DNA from: an uncultured Pedosphaera sp. | GTDB taxonomy: Bacteria; Verrucomicrobiota; Verrucomicrobiia; Limisphaerales; Pedosphaeraceae | DNA: 64,000 nt | Assembly (NCBI GenBank): GCA_903918755.1 | Contig: CAIXFN010000040.1 | Coordinates: 62,001 to 126,000 of the forward strand | Reading direction: 5' to 3' | Shown here: piece by piece, positions 7,794 to 15,640 of the stretch | Layout of the letters: every line of letters starts with the position of its first letter | Position numbering within the stretch: the first letter of the stretch is position 1 | Notes under the pieces: model-generated | What the model was told of the DNA's origin: nothing | The model's database searches: none | What the model saw: the letters and a program-made list of their open reading frames with translations, nothing else | Made by a program: the position numbers and the translations under genes

Positions 7794-8678
7794 TCAAACG
7801 TTGGCTCCGCTCCAGTGAAGCTTGTTGCGAAGGGTTTCAAAAAATGAACTGCCTTGCAAGCGCAACAAGCGGACCGACTTTTGGCTCCGTCGGATGGTGA
7901 CGATCTCGCCTGGGCTCATCTCGCTCACCCCCTGCCCGTCCGCACTCAGCATCGTCTCGGGCTTGGGACTGACCACCCGCACTCCAATGGCGGAATTCAG
8001 GCTGACAATGACCGGACGGTTGGAAAGGGTGTGCGGACAGATGGGCGTGATTTCAAAGACTTCCGCGTCCGGATGCACAATGGCCCCTCCGGCGGAAAGG
8101 GAATACGCCGTGGAACCCGTGGGTGAACTGACGATCAACCCGTCACACCGATAACGCGTCAGCACCTCGCCCTCCACGCTCACCTCCAGCGTGATCAAGC
8201 GCGACGAAATCCCCCGGCTAATCACAAAATCATTCAAGGCACAGCGGTGCACTGGCTGCCCGTTACACAACCCGCTGGCTTCGATCAGGGGCCGGGATTC
8301 CAGGGTGAATTTGCCGGCCCAGACCTGTTCCATCGCCCGCGGCATCTCTTCGGCCGAGACCCCCGTGAGAAATCCCAACCCCCCGACGTTCACTCCCAAG
8401 ATTGGAGTCGGGGAACCGGCGGTCTCCGTGGCAACTCGCAACATGGTGCCGTCGCCACCAAAAACCAGCAGCAAATCCACCATTCCGGTGAGCGCCGCCG
8501 CGTCCGGCACCGTCGGTGATTTGAGTCTCGCCATCTGCGCGGTGATCTCATCGCTGAACACTTCGCGCCCCGCCCGCGCGATCAACCGGGCCGCCTGGCT
8601 GATGAGGCTGCTGCGCGACACCTTTTCGGAGTTCCCGATCAACCCGATCCGTTTGATTGTTTCAGCCTTTTTTTTCAA
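7794..8678 (-). CDS. nadK: NAD kinase
   Basis: This 294-aa enzyme phosphorylates NAD to NADP in the cytoplasm. Diagnostic motifs are LLLVFGGDGTMLRVA (GGDG nucleotide-binding motif) around residue 75, LNDFVISRG near 150, and SSPTGSTAYSLSAGG near 185. The length is standard. The start is TTG at 8678 and the frame overlaps the 3' end of tlyA by 17 nt, which implies translational coupling. No in-frame ATG precedes the conserved IGLIGN strand. A tlyA-nadK pairing is common in bacteria. Confidence 0.93.
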   Translation of the reverse strand: MKKKAETIKRIGLIGNSEKVSRSSLISQAARLIARAGREVFSDEITAQMARLKSPTVPDAAALTGMVDLLLVFGGDGTMLRVATETAGSPTPILGVNVGGLGFLTGVSAEEMPRAMEQVWAGKFTLESRPLIEASGLCNGQPVHRCALNDFVISRGISSRLITLEVSVEGEVLTRYRCDGLIVSSPTGSTAYSLSAGGAIVHPDAEVFEITPICPHTLSNRPVIVSLNSAIGVRVVSPKPETMLSADGQGVSEMSPGEIVTIRRSQKSVRLLRLQGSSFFETLRNKLHWSGANV

Positions 8679-9411
8679 TCAACGCCAAGAATTCTTTGTT
8701 GCCCGCGGGACCCAGGAGCGGTGACTCCGTCGTCCCGTGCCAAATCAACCCGGACTGCCGACCGGCAAACGACTCCAATTCCCGCAACACCCGTTCATGG
8801 ATCGCCGGATCGGTAATCACCCCGCGACCTTTGTCGGCTTCGGCTTTTCCCGCCTCAAACTGTGGTTTAATCAGCGCCGCGATCTTACCCGATGGCCGGA
8901 GTAATGCAACCGCAACAGGAAGAATTCGTGTCAGGGAAATGAAGGAGCAATCGATCACCACCAGATCCACCGGGACAAAGGGGGCGGGAAAATGCGCCAG
9001 CGTCAATTGCCGGGCGTTGGTGCGCTCCATCACCACCACCCGCGGATCCTCGCGCAGCTTCCAGGCCAACTGCCCCTGCCCCACATCCACCGCATAGACC
9101 CGCGCGGCCCCGTGTTGCAGCAGGCAATCCGTAAATCCGCCCGTGGAAGCCCCCAGATCGATCGCGGTCACGCCGTTGACCTCCAAGGCAAAATGCCGCA
9201 GCGCATGTTCCAGCTTGGTCCCGCCGCGACTCACATATTTTTCCGCCGTCAGCAGGGAAATACCATCCCCGGGACGGATCCGGTCACTCGCTTTGCGGGC
9301 CGGTTGCTGGTTCACCATCACCTGCCCGGCCATGATGGCACGCTGCGCCTTTTCCCGGCTCTCGCACAAGCCGCGCTCCACCATCGCCTGATCCAGCCGT
9401 AGGATTGCCAT
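8662..9411 (-). CDS. tlyA: TlyA-family rRNA 2'-O-methyltransferase
   Basis: This 249-aa protein has an N-terminal S4 RNA-binding domain (LRLDQAMVERGLCESREKAQ to about residue 60) and an FtsJ-like SAM methyltransferase domain. The SAM motif is AIDLGASTGGFTDCLLQHGA, followed by DLVVIDCSFISLTRILP and LIKPQFEAGK. Family members 2'-O-methylate cytidines of 16S and 23S rRNA; some were annotated as hemolysins. I start at ATG 9411 (MAILRLDQ) because homology begins there. It sits in a leftward group, 64 nt after rfbG and overlapping nadK. Confidence 0.92.
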   Translation of the reverse strand: MAILRLDQAMVERGLCESREKAQRAIMAGQVMVNQQPARKASDRIRPGDGISLLTAEKYVSRGGTKLEHALRHFALEVNGVTAIDLGASTGGFTDCLLQHGAARVYAVDVGQGQLAWKLREDPRVVVMERTNARQLTLAHFPAPFVPVDLVVIDCSFISLTRILPVAVALLRPSGKIAALIKPQFEAGKAEADKGRGVITDPAIHERVLRELESFAGRQSGLIWHGTTESPLLGPAGNKEFLALIEKKG

Positions 9412-9475
9412 CAGAAAGATCCAACCACAAATCCGTCGGAACAGCCATGCATTTGCGCCCTCCCCAATTCCACGC

Positions 9476-10576
9476 CTAAGCCACCGCCCAGGCAATGCCC
9501 AACTGGCGGGCTCGCTCGCTGTAAGCGGCGATTTGATTACTCGTCAGGGCGGCGGCGGATTCGGTCTCCCGGCATTCACGATACCACCGCGTGGTCTGCG
9601 CGATGGCTTCCGGAAAAGTCCAGACCGGCGCCCAGCGTAACAGGCTGTGGGCCTTGTCAGTGCTCAATTGCAGCAGGCCGGCCTCATGCACGGCGCGCGG
9701 ATCGCTTTGGTCCACCCACTCGCCCGGCCAATGTTGCAGCACCTCGTTAACCAATTCCAATACGGTGCGGTTGGACTCGTGGCCCGGTCCGAAATTGAAC
9801 GCCGGCGTGAAGCGGCGCAAGTCGTGGGCCGACAACGCGGGATTCGCGAGCACCGCCGCGAGCCAGAGGTAACCGCTCAATGGCTCCAGTACATGCTGCC
9901 ATGGCCGGGTGGCGGTTTTGTTGCGCACGGGGATCGGCCGCCCCGCTTGCAAGGCACGCACGCAATCGGGCACAATCCGGTCCGCTGCCCAATCCCCGCC
10001 GCCAATCACGTTGCCGGCCCGGGCCGTGGCCAGGGTCACGGGATGGCCGCCAAAGAAGGAGCGGCGATACGCGTTGGTCACGATCTCGGCCGCAGCTTTG
10101 CTCGAACTGTAAGGATCATGCCCCCCCAGCGGATCTTCTTCGCGATATCCGTGGACCCATTCGCGATTCTCGTAACATTTGTCCGTGGTTACCACCACCG
10201 CCGCACAGGGATGGGTGAGTCCCCGCAACGCCTCCAACACGTGCGCCGTCCCCATCACATTCGTCGCATAGGTGTCGACCGGTTGGGCATACGACAGCCG
10301 CACGAGGGGTTGGGCCGCCAGATGGAAAACAAAATCCGGGCGCGCGCGGGTAAGGGACTCCCGCACCGCGTCCCGATCACGGATATCGCCGGTTTCATGC
10401 GCGATTTTTTCGGCCAATCCCAGCTGGCGGAAAAGGGCCGGTGATTCCGGCGCCGCCAGGGCGAAGCCGCGCACGCGGGCACCCAGGAGGATCAACCAAT
10501 ATGCCAGCCAAGACCCCTTGAAACCCGTGTCGCCGGACAACCAGATCGTTTTCCCGCGAAAGGCGTCGGCGAACAT
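9476..10576 (-). CDS. rfbG: CDP-glucose 4,6-dehydratase
   Basis: This 366-aa short-chain dehydrogenase converts CDP-glucose to CDP-4-keto-6-deoxyglucose, precursor of 3,6-dideoxyhexoses and related surface sugars. The Rossmann motif is IWLSGDTGFKGSWLAYWL, FHLAAQPLVRLSYAQP is characteristic of the CDP-glucose type, and the catalytic YxxxK is in YSSSKAAAE. The ATG at 10576 overlaps the TAA of rfbF by one base (TAATG), so the two are translationally coupled. The next pathway enzyme (RfbH-type 3-dehydratase) is not in the window, so the final sugar is unknown. Confidence 0.93.
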   Translation of the reverse strand: MFADAFRGKTIWLSGDTGFKGSWLAYWLILLGARVRGFALAAPESPALFRQLGLAEKIAHETGDIRDRDAVRESLTRARPDFVFHLAAQPLVRLSYAQPVDTYATNVMGTAHVLEALRGLTHPCAAVVVTTDKCYENREWVHGYREEDPLGGHDPYSSSKAAAEIVTNAYRRSFFGGHPVTLATARAGNVIGGGDWAADRIVPDCVRALQAGRPIPVRNKTATRPWQHVLEPLSGYLWLAAVLANPALSAHDLRRFTPAFNFGPGHESNRTVLELVNEVLQHWPGEWVDQSDPRAVHEAGLLQLSTDKAHSLLRWAPVWTFPEAIAQTTRWYRECRETESAAALTSNQIAAYSERARQLGIAWAVA

Positions 10577-11352
10577 TACCAAACCTTCCAGGGAGCCTGC
10601 TGCCGGCTCCACATTTGGTTGAGCATTTCGAATTCCCGGAAGGTGTCCATCGGCTGCCAAAAGCCGTCGTGGGGATAACACATCAACTGCCGGTCCGCCG
10701 CGAGCTTGCGCAGCGGCTCCTGCTCCAGGATCAGTCCCTGGTCCGAACTGAGGTAACGAAAGACTTCCCGGGAAAACACAAAAAAACCGCCGTTGATGCG
10801 ACCACCACTGGTTTGCGGCTTTTCGTTGAACTCGGCAATCTCGGTGTCCTGCGTCACCAATTCGCCAAATCGTCCGGGCGGCCGCACTCCGGTCAAGGTG
10901 GCCAGGCGGCCATGGGCGCGATGGAATTTCACCAGCGCATCCAGATCAATATTGCCCACCCCGTCGCCATAGGTGAGGAGAAACAGGTCATCGGTGATGT
11001 GCTTTTCAATCCGACCCACCCGGCCGCCGGTCATGGTGTCTTCTCCCGTATTGACCAGGGAAACCCGCCAGTTTTCCGCCTGATTGGTCTCGTGAAAGGT
11101 GATCGAATGGTTCGCCCCCAACTGCACGGTGATGTCGTTGACCACCTGACGGTAGTTCAGAAAATAGTCCTTGATCACCTGCCCCTTGTAGCCCAGGCAG
11201 AGGATGAAGTCGGCGTGACCGTAGTGCGCATAGAGCTTCATGATATGCCACAAAATCGGGTAATTGCCGATCGGCACCATCGGTTTGGGCCGGTACTCAG
11301 TTTCCTCGCGGAGGCGCGTTCCCTTGCCGCCGCATAATATGACCACTTGCAT
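10576..11352 (-). CDS. rfbF: Glucose-1-phosphate cytidylyltransferase
   Basis: This 258-aa nucleotidyltransferase makes CDP-glucose from CTP and glucose-1-phosphate. The N-terminus MQVVILCGGKGTRLREETE carries the GGxGTR phosphate-binding signature, followed by YRPKPMVPIGNYPILWHIM. FLLTYGDGVGNIDL holds the metal-binding Asp, and GFWQPMDTFREFEMLNQMW matches the family C-terminus. Its length equals that of known RfbF proteins. ATG 11352 is the canonical start even though the frame extends upstream. A candidate promoter ends 5 nt before it, so the mRNA could be leaderless. Confidence 0.95.
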   Translation of the reverse strand: MQVVILCGGKGTRLREETEYRPKPMVPIGNYPILWHIMKLYAHYGHADFILCLGYKGQVIKDYFLNYRQVVNDITVQLGANHSITFHETNQAENWRVSLVNTGEDTMTGGRVGRIEKHITDDLFLLTYGDGVGNIDLDALVKFHRAHGRLATLTGVRPPGRFGELVTQDTEIAEFNEKPQTSGGRINGGFFVFSREVFRYLSSDQGLILEQEPLRKLAADRQLMCYPHDGFWQPMDTFREFEMLNQMWSRQQAPWKVW

Positions 11353-11357
11353 GGCGC

Positions 11358-11387
11358 AGTCTAATGAGCCGCGCCGGAGAATGGCAA
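11358..11387 (-). promoter_or_regulatory. Candidate promoter of the rfbF operon
   Basis: On the minus strand TTGCCA (11387-11382) is followed after 18 nt by TAGACT (11363-11358). The predicted start of transcription falls on or beside the rfbF ATG. No Shine-Dalgarno is seen, which is compatible with leaderless translation. Confidence 0.35.
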
Positions 11388-11451
11388 GCGTCTTGCGCAG
11401 CCGCCAGAAGCCCCGCAGCACCGGCGAAGTGGATTTAATCACGGCCGGAGA

Positions 11452-11481
11452 TTGACCACCCGGGTGGTTTCCGGCTTTAAT
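11452..11481 (+). promoter_or_regulatory. Candidate pgsA promoter overlapped by a palindrome
   Basis: TTGACC (11452-11457), an 18-nt spacer and TTTAAT (11476-11481, 5 of 6 to consensus) form a good promoter 30 bp before the pgsA ATG. A perfect 14-bp palindrome ACCACCCGGGTGGT (11455-11468) covers the -35 edge and spacer and may be an operator. Confidence 0.5.
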
Positions 11482-11511
11482 CTCCCCGATGACCCGGATG
11501 GCGGGAATTGC

Positions 11512-12102
11512 ATGAATGTACCCAACAAATTGACCTTGTCGCGCTTTGCGCTGACGCTGGCCTTCCTGGGGGTCATTTTTTCCCAAGTGCGATTCCGCGA
11601 AACGGTGGCGCTGCTTCTCTTCAGCATCGCAAGTTTGACCGATTATTTCGATGGCAAGATCGCCCGTCGGGACAAGCTGGTAACCAATTTTGGGATTTTG
11701 ATGGACCCCCTGGCGGATAAGATCCTGGTCTGTTCCGCCTTCATCGCCTTCGTTGGCTTGCAGTGGATGGAGGCCTGGATGGTGGTGGTGATTGTGGCCC
11801 GGGAGCTGGCGATCACCGGGTTACGGCTGCTCGCCGCCTCAAAAAACATCGTTCTCGCCGCGGAAGGTTTTGGCAAACATAAAACCATCGCCCAGATCGT
11901 GGCCATCATCGCCATCCTGGTCTTCCATAGTTACCGCGAATGGGGCACCTTCGGCACTTCCATCTTTGGCTTTCCCCTCTTCTGGGGTCCTTGGATCACC
12001 TGGTTCAAACCGCTGGCTGTCTGGGTGGCCGTGGGCTTGACCATGCTCTCCGGGTGGCTTTACCTGTGGCGCAATCGCGCGGTTTATTTGCAGGACTTGT
12101 AA
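11512..12102 (+). CDS. pgsA: CDP-diacylglycerol--glycerol-3-phosphate 3-phosphatidyltransferase
   Basis: This 196-aa inner-membrane enzyme makes phosphatidylglycerol phosphate. It opens with MNVPNKLTLSRFALTLAF, typical of PgsA. The CDP-alcohol phosphatidyltransferase signature is present: SLTDYFDGKIARR, then FGILMDPLADKIL, giving DxxDGxxAR...GxxxDxxxD. Several hydrophobic segments follow. ATG 11512 is chosen from homology and from the promoter ending 30 bp upstream. It diverges from rfbF. Confidence 0.93.
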   Translation: MNVPNKLTLSRFALTLAFLGVIFSQVRFRETVALLLFSIASLTDYFDGKIARRDKLVTNFGILMDPLADKILVCSAFIAFVGLQWMEAWMVVVIVARELAITGLRLLAASKNIVLAAEGFGKHKTIAQIVAIIAILVFHSYREWGTFGTSIFGFPLFWGPWITWFKPLAVWVAVGLTMLSGWLYLWRNRAVYLQDL

Positions 12103-12119
12103 TCCCCAGAACCCGGGAC

Positions 12120-12139
12120 AACCCACCAGCGGGTTTTTT
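12120..12139 (+). terminator. Weak intrinsic terminator of pgsA
   Basis: AACCC (12120-12124), loop ACCAGC and GGGTT (12131-12135) run into a stretch of T residues, 18 bp after the pgsA stop. The stem is only 5 bp, so the call is modest. Confidence 0.4.
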
Positions 12140-12153
12140 CACCACGTTTTCAT

Positions 12154-12183
12154 TTGACACCCCTCGGAGCGGTGGGATATTTA
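12154..12183 (+). promoter_or_regulatory. Candidate promoter with consensus -35
   Basis: TTGACA (12154-12159) is a perfect -35. At 17-18 nt spacing lies an AT-rich ATATTTA stretch (12177-12183), a poor but possible -10. It would transcribe the pseudopilin-like gene with a leader of over 200 nt. Confidence 0.3.
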
Positions 12184-12414
12184 TCCTACACAGCCCCGTT
12201 CCATGATGGTTATGAAACGATTGTCGCCAGCAGGCACACGTCACACGCACTCGCCCCTACCCGGGGCGGGCACGGGAGGTGTTTTGCCGGCCGCTATGCC
12301 ATTTCCTCGCACCAAATGGCAGAGTACATCGACTCTCAACCTCCTGACGGCGGGCGTTGCGCCAACCTGGTTCGACCACCAGTAGCAGCCCAACCCACAC
12401 GGTTAAGCACCCTT

Positions 12415-13299
12415 ATGAAACGATTCAAACTCCCAACCAATAGCCAGCCCAACCGCTCCCGAATGAGCGGGTTTACGCTGATTGAATTACTCGTGGTAAT
12501 CGCGATTATCGCCATCCTCGCCGCGATGATCCTTCCCGCCCTCGCCAAAGCCAAGGAAAAGGCCCAAGGCATTCAATGCGTCAATAACCAACGGCAACTC
12601 GGCATGGCCTTTCTGATGTATCCGGATGACAATAGCGGCAAACTGGTGCGCAACGGCAATGAAGGCAATGTGGCGTCCTCGCAAGGCGGACCGCCGATCG
12701 GTTCGTCCTGGGTGGAAGGCATCCTGGGTTGGGGCAACACCTATTTCCTGGACAACACCAACACGACCTACCTGACGGGCGGACTGCTGGGACAATATGT
12801 CAACAAAAACACTGGAGTTTACAAGTGCCCGGCGGACAAATTTGACCAGGCGAAATTCGCCGGATTTGGTCCCCGGGTGCGCAGCATTTCCATGAACGGG
12901 TTTATCGAGGGCGGGGTTTACAATAACAACGGCGTCGGTCACTCGACTTGGTATTCCGCCTGGGCCGCCTACAACAAGGTCAGCGACATCAAAAACCCCC
13001 GTCCCGTTGATCTTTGGGTCTTTGTGGATGAGCATCCAGACAGCATTAATGACGGCTGGTGCATTGTGGACGTGCAGAATTTCTCGACTTGGGAGGACCT
13101 CCCGGCGAGCTACCACAACAATGCCTGCGGCTACGCCTACGCGGACGGACATGCCGGCATCCACAAATGGCAGGACGCCAACACCCTCCAACCGGTGCGT
13201 TACCAGAATTTGAACGGGGGCTGGTACAATTCCACAAAATTGAGTCCGGATATCCAATGGGCCATTTCCCATTCGAGCGCGCCCTACACCTCGAATTAA
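12415..13299 (+). CDS. Prepilin-type N-terminal cleavage/methylation domain protein
   Basis: This 294-aa exported protein has a type IV prepilin leader: basic residues, then [20 protein letters not shown] with cleavage after Gly and Glu at mature position +5. The segment continues [12 protein letters not shown], as in the large pseudopilin-like families of Verrucomicrobiota and Planctomycetes. The C-terminal ~250 residues form the periplasmic domain, with KCPAD, a Cys in [18 protein letters not shown] and the recurring DGH motif of this family. Such proteins are abundant in these phyla and their roles are mostly unknown. ATG 12415 gives a leader of normal form. An intrinsic terminator follows. 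Confidence 0.9.
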   Translation: MKRFKLPTNSQPNRSRMSGFTLIELLVVIAIIAILAAMILPALAKAKEKAQGIQCVNNQRQLGMAFLMYPDDNSGKLVRNGNEGNVASSQGGPPIGSSWVEGILGWGNTYFLDNTNTTYLTGGLLGQYVNKNTGVYKCPADKFDQAKFAGFGPRVRSISMNGFIEGGVYNNNGVGHSTWYSAWAAYNKVSDIKNPRPVDLWVFVDEHPDSINDGWCIVDVQNFSTWEDLPASYHNNACGYAYADGHAGIHKWQDANTLQPVRYQNLNGGWYNSTKLSPDIQWAISHSSAPYTSN

Positions 13300-13337
13300 T
13301 TTTCCAGCTTCGTTTTCTCAGATAATAATCATGCGCC

Positions 13338-13369
13338 ATGCGCCCGGCAACGGGCGCATTTCGCTTTTT
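13338..13369 (+). terminator. Intrinsic terminator after the pseudopilin-like gene
   Basis: ATGCGCCCG, a GCAA tetraloop and CGGGCGCAT form a 9-bp GC-rich stem, followed by TTCGCTTTTT. The GNRA loop adds stability. It ends 10 bp before the next gene. Confidence 0.75.
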
Positions 13370-13379
13370 GGAGTTCTGC

Positions 13380-14042
13380 ATGCGCTCCCTTGCCCAGACT
13401 AAAGTGCTTAGACAGGCTGGCCTGGCGGCCTTCGCCACGCTCGCCCTCGGGTATCCGCGCCTGGCCGCCTGGCCGCACCGCACCGAGGCATTGTTCATTC
13501 TCTGCCTGCTCCTGCTTTGGAGCGCCTTCGTCTTGTGGGCGTTTGTGTTTGCGTGGCCGGAGCGCGGCACGGCACCACGCCCCTTTGAATTTCCCCGTTC
13601 CGCCGGTCTTTGGGGATTGGCCACCGCCTATGCCGCTTTGGCAATCCTTTGGTTGCACTGGATCGTCGATCCCCGACTGCGCGTTGCCACCCCCGGAGAT
13701 TACCCGCAGGACTTGCCATCGTGGGCGGCCATGAGTCTGTTCATGCTGGCGTTTGAACCCCTGTTCCTTTACTTCGCGCCATTCGCCGTGTGGTCACGGC
13801 TCACCCGGCGACCCGCGATTGCCTGGTGGGGTACGGTCCTCTTCGGCGTCTTTGTCTTCCTGCTAAAACTCCAGTCGCTCCCGGTCCTCCCCCCACCCTC
13901 GCTTTTTGCCCTGATGATTCTGGTCCGGATAACCTCCGGGTGCCTCACGCTTTATTTTTATGTCCGGGGCGGGGTCTGGCTGGTCTGGTGGCTGATTTTT
14001 CTGACCCAATTGCGCCACCTCCCCGCCGTGTTTCCCGCTTGA
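13380..14042 (+). CDS. Polytopic membrane protein of unknown function
   Basis: This 220-aa protein is very hydrophobic, with about six predicted membrane segments, including EALFILCLLLLWSAFVLWAF, LWGLATAYAALAILWLHWI, and C-terminal LVWWLIFLTQL. A segment MLAFEPLFLYFAPFAVWSRL vaguely recalls the first motif region of CPBP intramembrane proteases, but the paired Glu residues and later His motif are not evident, so I do not assign that function. The start is ATG 13380, preceded by GGAG at 13370-13373. An earlier in-frame ATG (13338) lies inside the terminator hairpin and is rejected. tRNA-Val follows 58 bp after the stop. Confidence 0.7.
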   Translation: MRSLAQTKVLRQAGLAAFATLALGYPRLAAWPHRTEALFILCLLLLWSAFVLWAFVFAWPERGTAPRPFEFPRSAGLWGLATAYAALAILWLHWIVDPRLRVATPGDYPQDLPSWAAMSLFMLAFEPLFLYFAPFAVWSRLTRRPAIAWWGTVLFGVFVFLLKLQSLPVLPPPSLFALMILVRITSGCLTLYFYVRGGVWLVWWLIFLTQLRHLPAVFPA

Positions 14043-14062
14043 CGGATTACCGCGAAATGAGC

Positions 14063-14091
14063 TTGCGCGCAACCCCGAACCCAATGATGAT
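14063..14091 (+). promoter_or_regulatory. Candidate tRNA-Val promoter
   Basis: TTGCGC (14063-14068), 17 nt, GATGAT (14086-14091). The predicted start is near 14098, just before the mature tRNA at 14101. The -35 is identical to that proposed for tRNA-Arg. Confidence 0.35.
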
Positions 14092-14100
14092 GGGCTGGGC

Positions 14101-14175
14101 GGGCGATTGGCGCAGTGGTAGCGCAGCAGCTTTACACGCTGTGGGTCGGGGGTTCGAATCCCTCATCGCCCACCA
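14101..14175 (+). tRNA. tRNA-Val (anticodon UAC)
   Basis: The sequence folds as a cloverleaf. The acceptor stem is GGGCGAT with ATCGCCC, and the D arm is GCGC-AGTGGTA-GCGC. The anticodon loop TTTACAC places TAC at 34-36, and the T arm contains GGTTCGAATCC. A discriminator A is followed by an encoded CCA (14173-14175). It reads GUA and, by wobble, other valine codons. Confidence 0.95.
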
Positions 14176-14254
14176 TTGCCAAACTTCTTCCTTTGCGAAA
14201 GGCCGGTTCCCCCCTAACATCTCGCCCCAGCAAACAACCAAAAACCGGAAGACC

Positions 14255-15562
14255 ATGAAATTCACATCGATTGTATTAACGGTCGCCGGGCTCGCGGTTG
14301 GCGGCCCGGCTTTTGGCGGAGACTGGGCGCAATGGCGCGGCCCGCACTTCAATGGCGCCTCGGATGAATCCGGGTTACCCGCCACCTGGACCAAGGATTC
14401 CCCCACCTGGGCCACCGATATGCCAGGTCCCAGCGCCGCCACGGCGGTTACGTGGGGCGACCAGATTTTTCTGCCCGGCGTGGACCTCGCGGGCAAGACC
14501 TTGCGCGCGCTTTGCCTGGATCGAATCTCGGGCAAAATCCTCTGGAATAATTCCGTCGGGGAAGGTTTGGTGGCCCGCGACGAGCAGAGCAATTTCGCCT
14601 CTCCCTCCGCCATCGCCGACCAGGAACGCGCTTACTACTTTTACGGCAATGGAGACTTGGTGGCTTTTGATCACCAGGGCAAGTCGGTCTGGACCCGCAG
14701 CATCCAAAAGGATTACGGGGAATTTGCCTATCAATGGACCTTTTCCGCCAGCCCGTTGCTCTACGGGGGTAAATTATACGTGCAAGTCCTGCAGCGGAAC
14801 CAACCCGTCCATGGCCATGGTCAGCCCAACGGCGAATCTTATTTGTTGGCGTTGGACCCCGTCACCGGCAAGACCCTCTGGCGCCAGGTGCGCCCCGACG
14901 AAGCCGTCCAGGAATCCAAGGAGGCTTACTCGACGCCGATGCCTTTCACGGCCAATGGCCGCACGGAAATTCTCATCACGGGTGGTGATTGTCTCACCGG
15001 TCATGATCCTGCCTCCGGAAAGGAACTCTGGCGTTGGGCCACGTATAACCCGATGAAAATCGGTCATTGGCGCCTCGTGCCCTCCCCGGTCGCCGGCGCC
15101 GGGGTCGTGCTGGGTTGCGCTCCCAAAGGGGATCCGGTCTTCGCCATCAAACTCGGCGGGAATGGCGTGCTCACCGATTCCGCCGTCGCCTGGACCAGCG
15201 ACAAACGCGTCATTTCTTCGGACGTGCCGACGCCGCTTTTCTACCAGGGCGATTTCTTTGTCCTAAGCGACGGTCGGAAAAGCATCTCCCGCGTTGATCC
15301 CGCCACCGGTGCCGCCAAATGGACGACGCCGCTTCCCGGCCGCTCCAAATATGAGGCCTCACCCACGGCGGGTGACGGCAAGCTTTATATGATGAATTTT
15401 GCCGGCGAGGTGGTGGTTGTGAACTCCGCGGACGGGGCGATTCTCAGCACCGTCGCCATGGGTGAACCCGGGGATGATCGCAGCCGCGCCTCCGTCGCGA
15501 TCGCCCATAACGCCCTCCTCATTCATACCAACCACAAACTCTTTTGTGTCACCAAGAAATAG
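14255..15562 (+). CDS. PQQ-binding-like beta-propeller repeat protein, exported
   Basis: This 435-aa protein begins MKFTSIVLTVAGLAVGGPAFG, a signal peptide, then DWAQWRGPHFNGAS, the usual opening of periplasmic PQQ-like propeller proteins. Repeated blade motifs follow the pattern ALDPVTGKTLWRQV, GHDPASGKELWRW and RVDPATGAAKWTT (DxxTGxxxW). No dehydrogenase-specific catalytic residues are recognised, so it is more likely a scaffold or binding protein than an active quinoprotein. ATG 14255 is chosen because it gives the signal peptide. Genes of this type are numerous in Verrucomicrobiota and Planctomycetes. Confidence 0.88.
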   Translation: MKFTSIVLTVAGLAVGGPAFGGDWAQWRGPHFNGASDESGLPATWTKDSPTWATDMPGPSAATAVTWGDQIFLPGVDLAGKTLRALCLDRISGKILWNNSVGEGLVARDEQSNFASPSAIADQERAYYFYGNGDLVAFDHQGKSVWTRSIQKDYGEFAYQWTFSASPLLYGGKLYVQVLQRNQPVHGHGQPNGESYLLALDPVTGKTLWRQVRPDEAVQESKEAYSTPMPFTANGRTEILITGGDCLTGHDPASGKELWRWATYNPMKIGHWRLVPSPVAGAGVVLGCAPKGDPVFAIKLGGNGVLTDSAVAWTSDKRVISSDVPTPLFYQGDFFVLSDGRKSISRVDPATGAAKWTTPLPGRSKYEASPTAGDGKLYMMNFAGEVVVVNSADGAILSTVAMGEPGDDRSRASVAIAHNALLIHTNHKLFCVTKK

Positions 15563-15640
15563 CCGCGTGAGCGGCTGGTTGACACCAACGGGCACGCTCG
15601 TCCGGGCGACTCCGCATCGGCGCGGCAAACCCGGAAATCC

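Larger units (their letters stand above)
12103..12414. other. Intergenic region before the pseudopilin-like gene
   Basis: These 312 bases hold a short terminator-like hairpin for pgsA at 12120-12139 and a TTTGACA box near 12153. No convincing small gene is seen. If transcription starts near 12190 the next gene would have a 5' leader of over 200 nt. Confidence 0.5.

Noticed and set aside
13338-13379. An earlier in-frame ATG for the membrane protein at 13380
   Set aside because: It lies inside the terminator hairpin of the preceding gene, while ATG 13380 has a GGAG ribosome-binding site.
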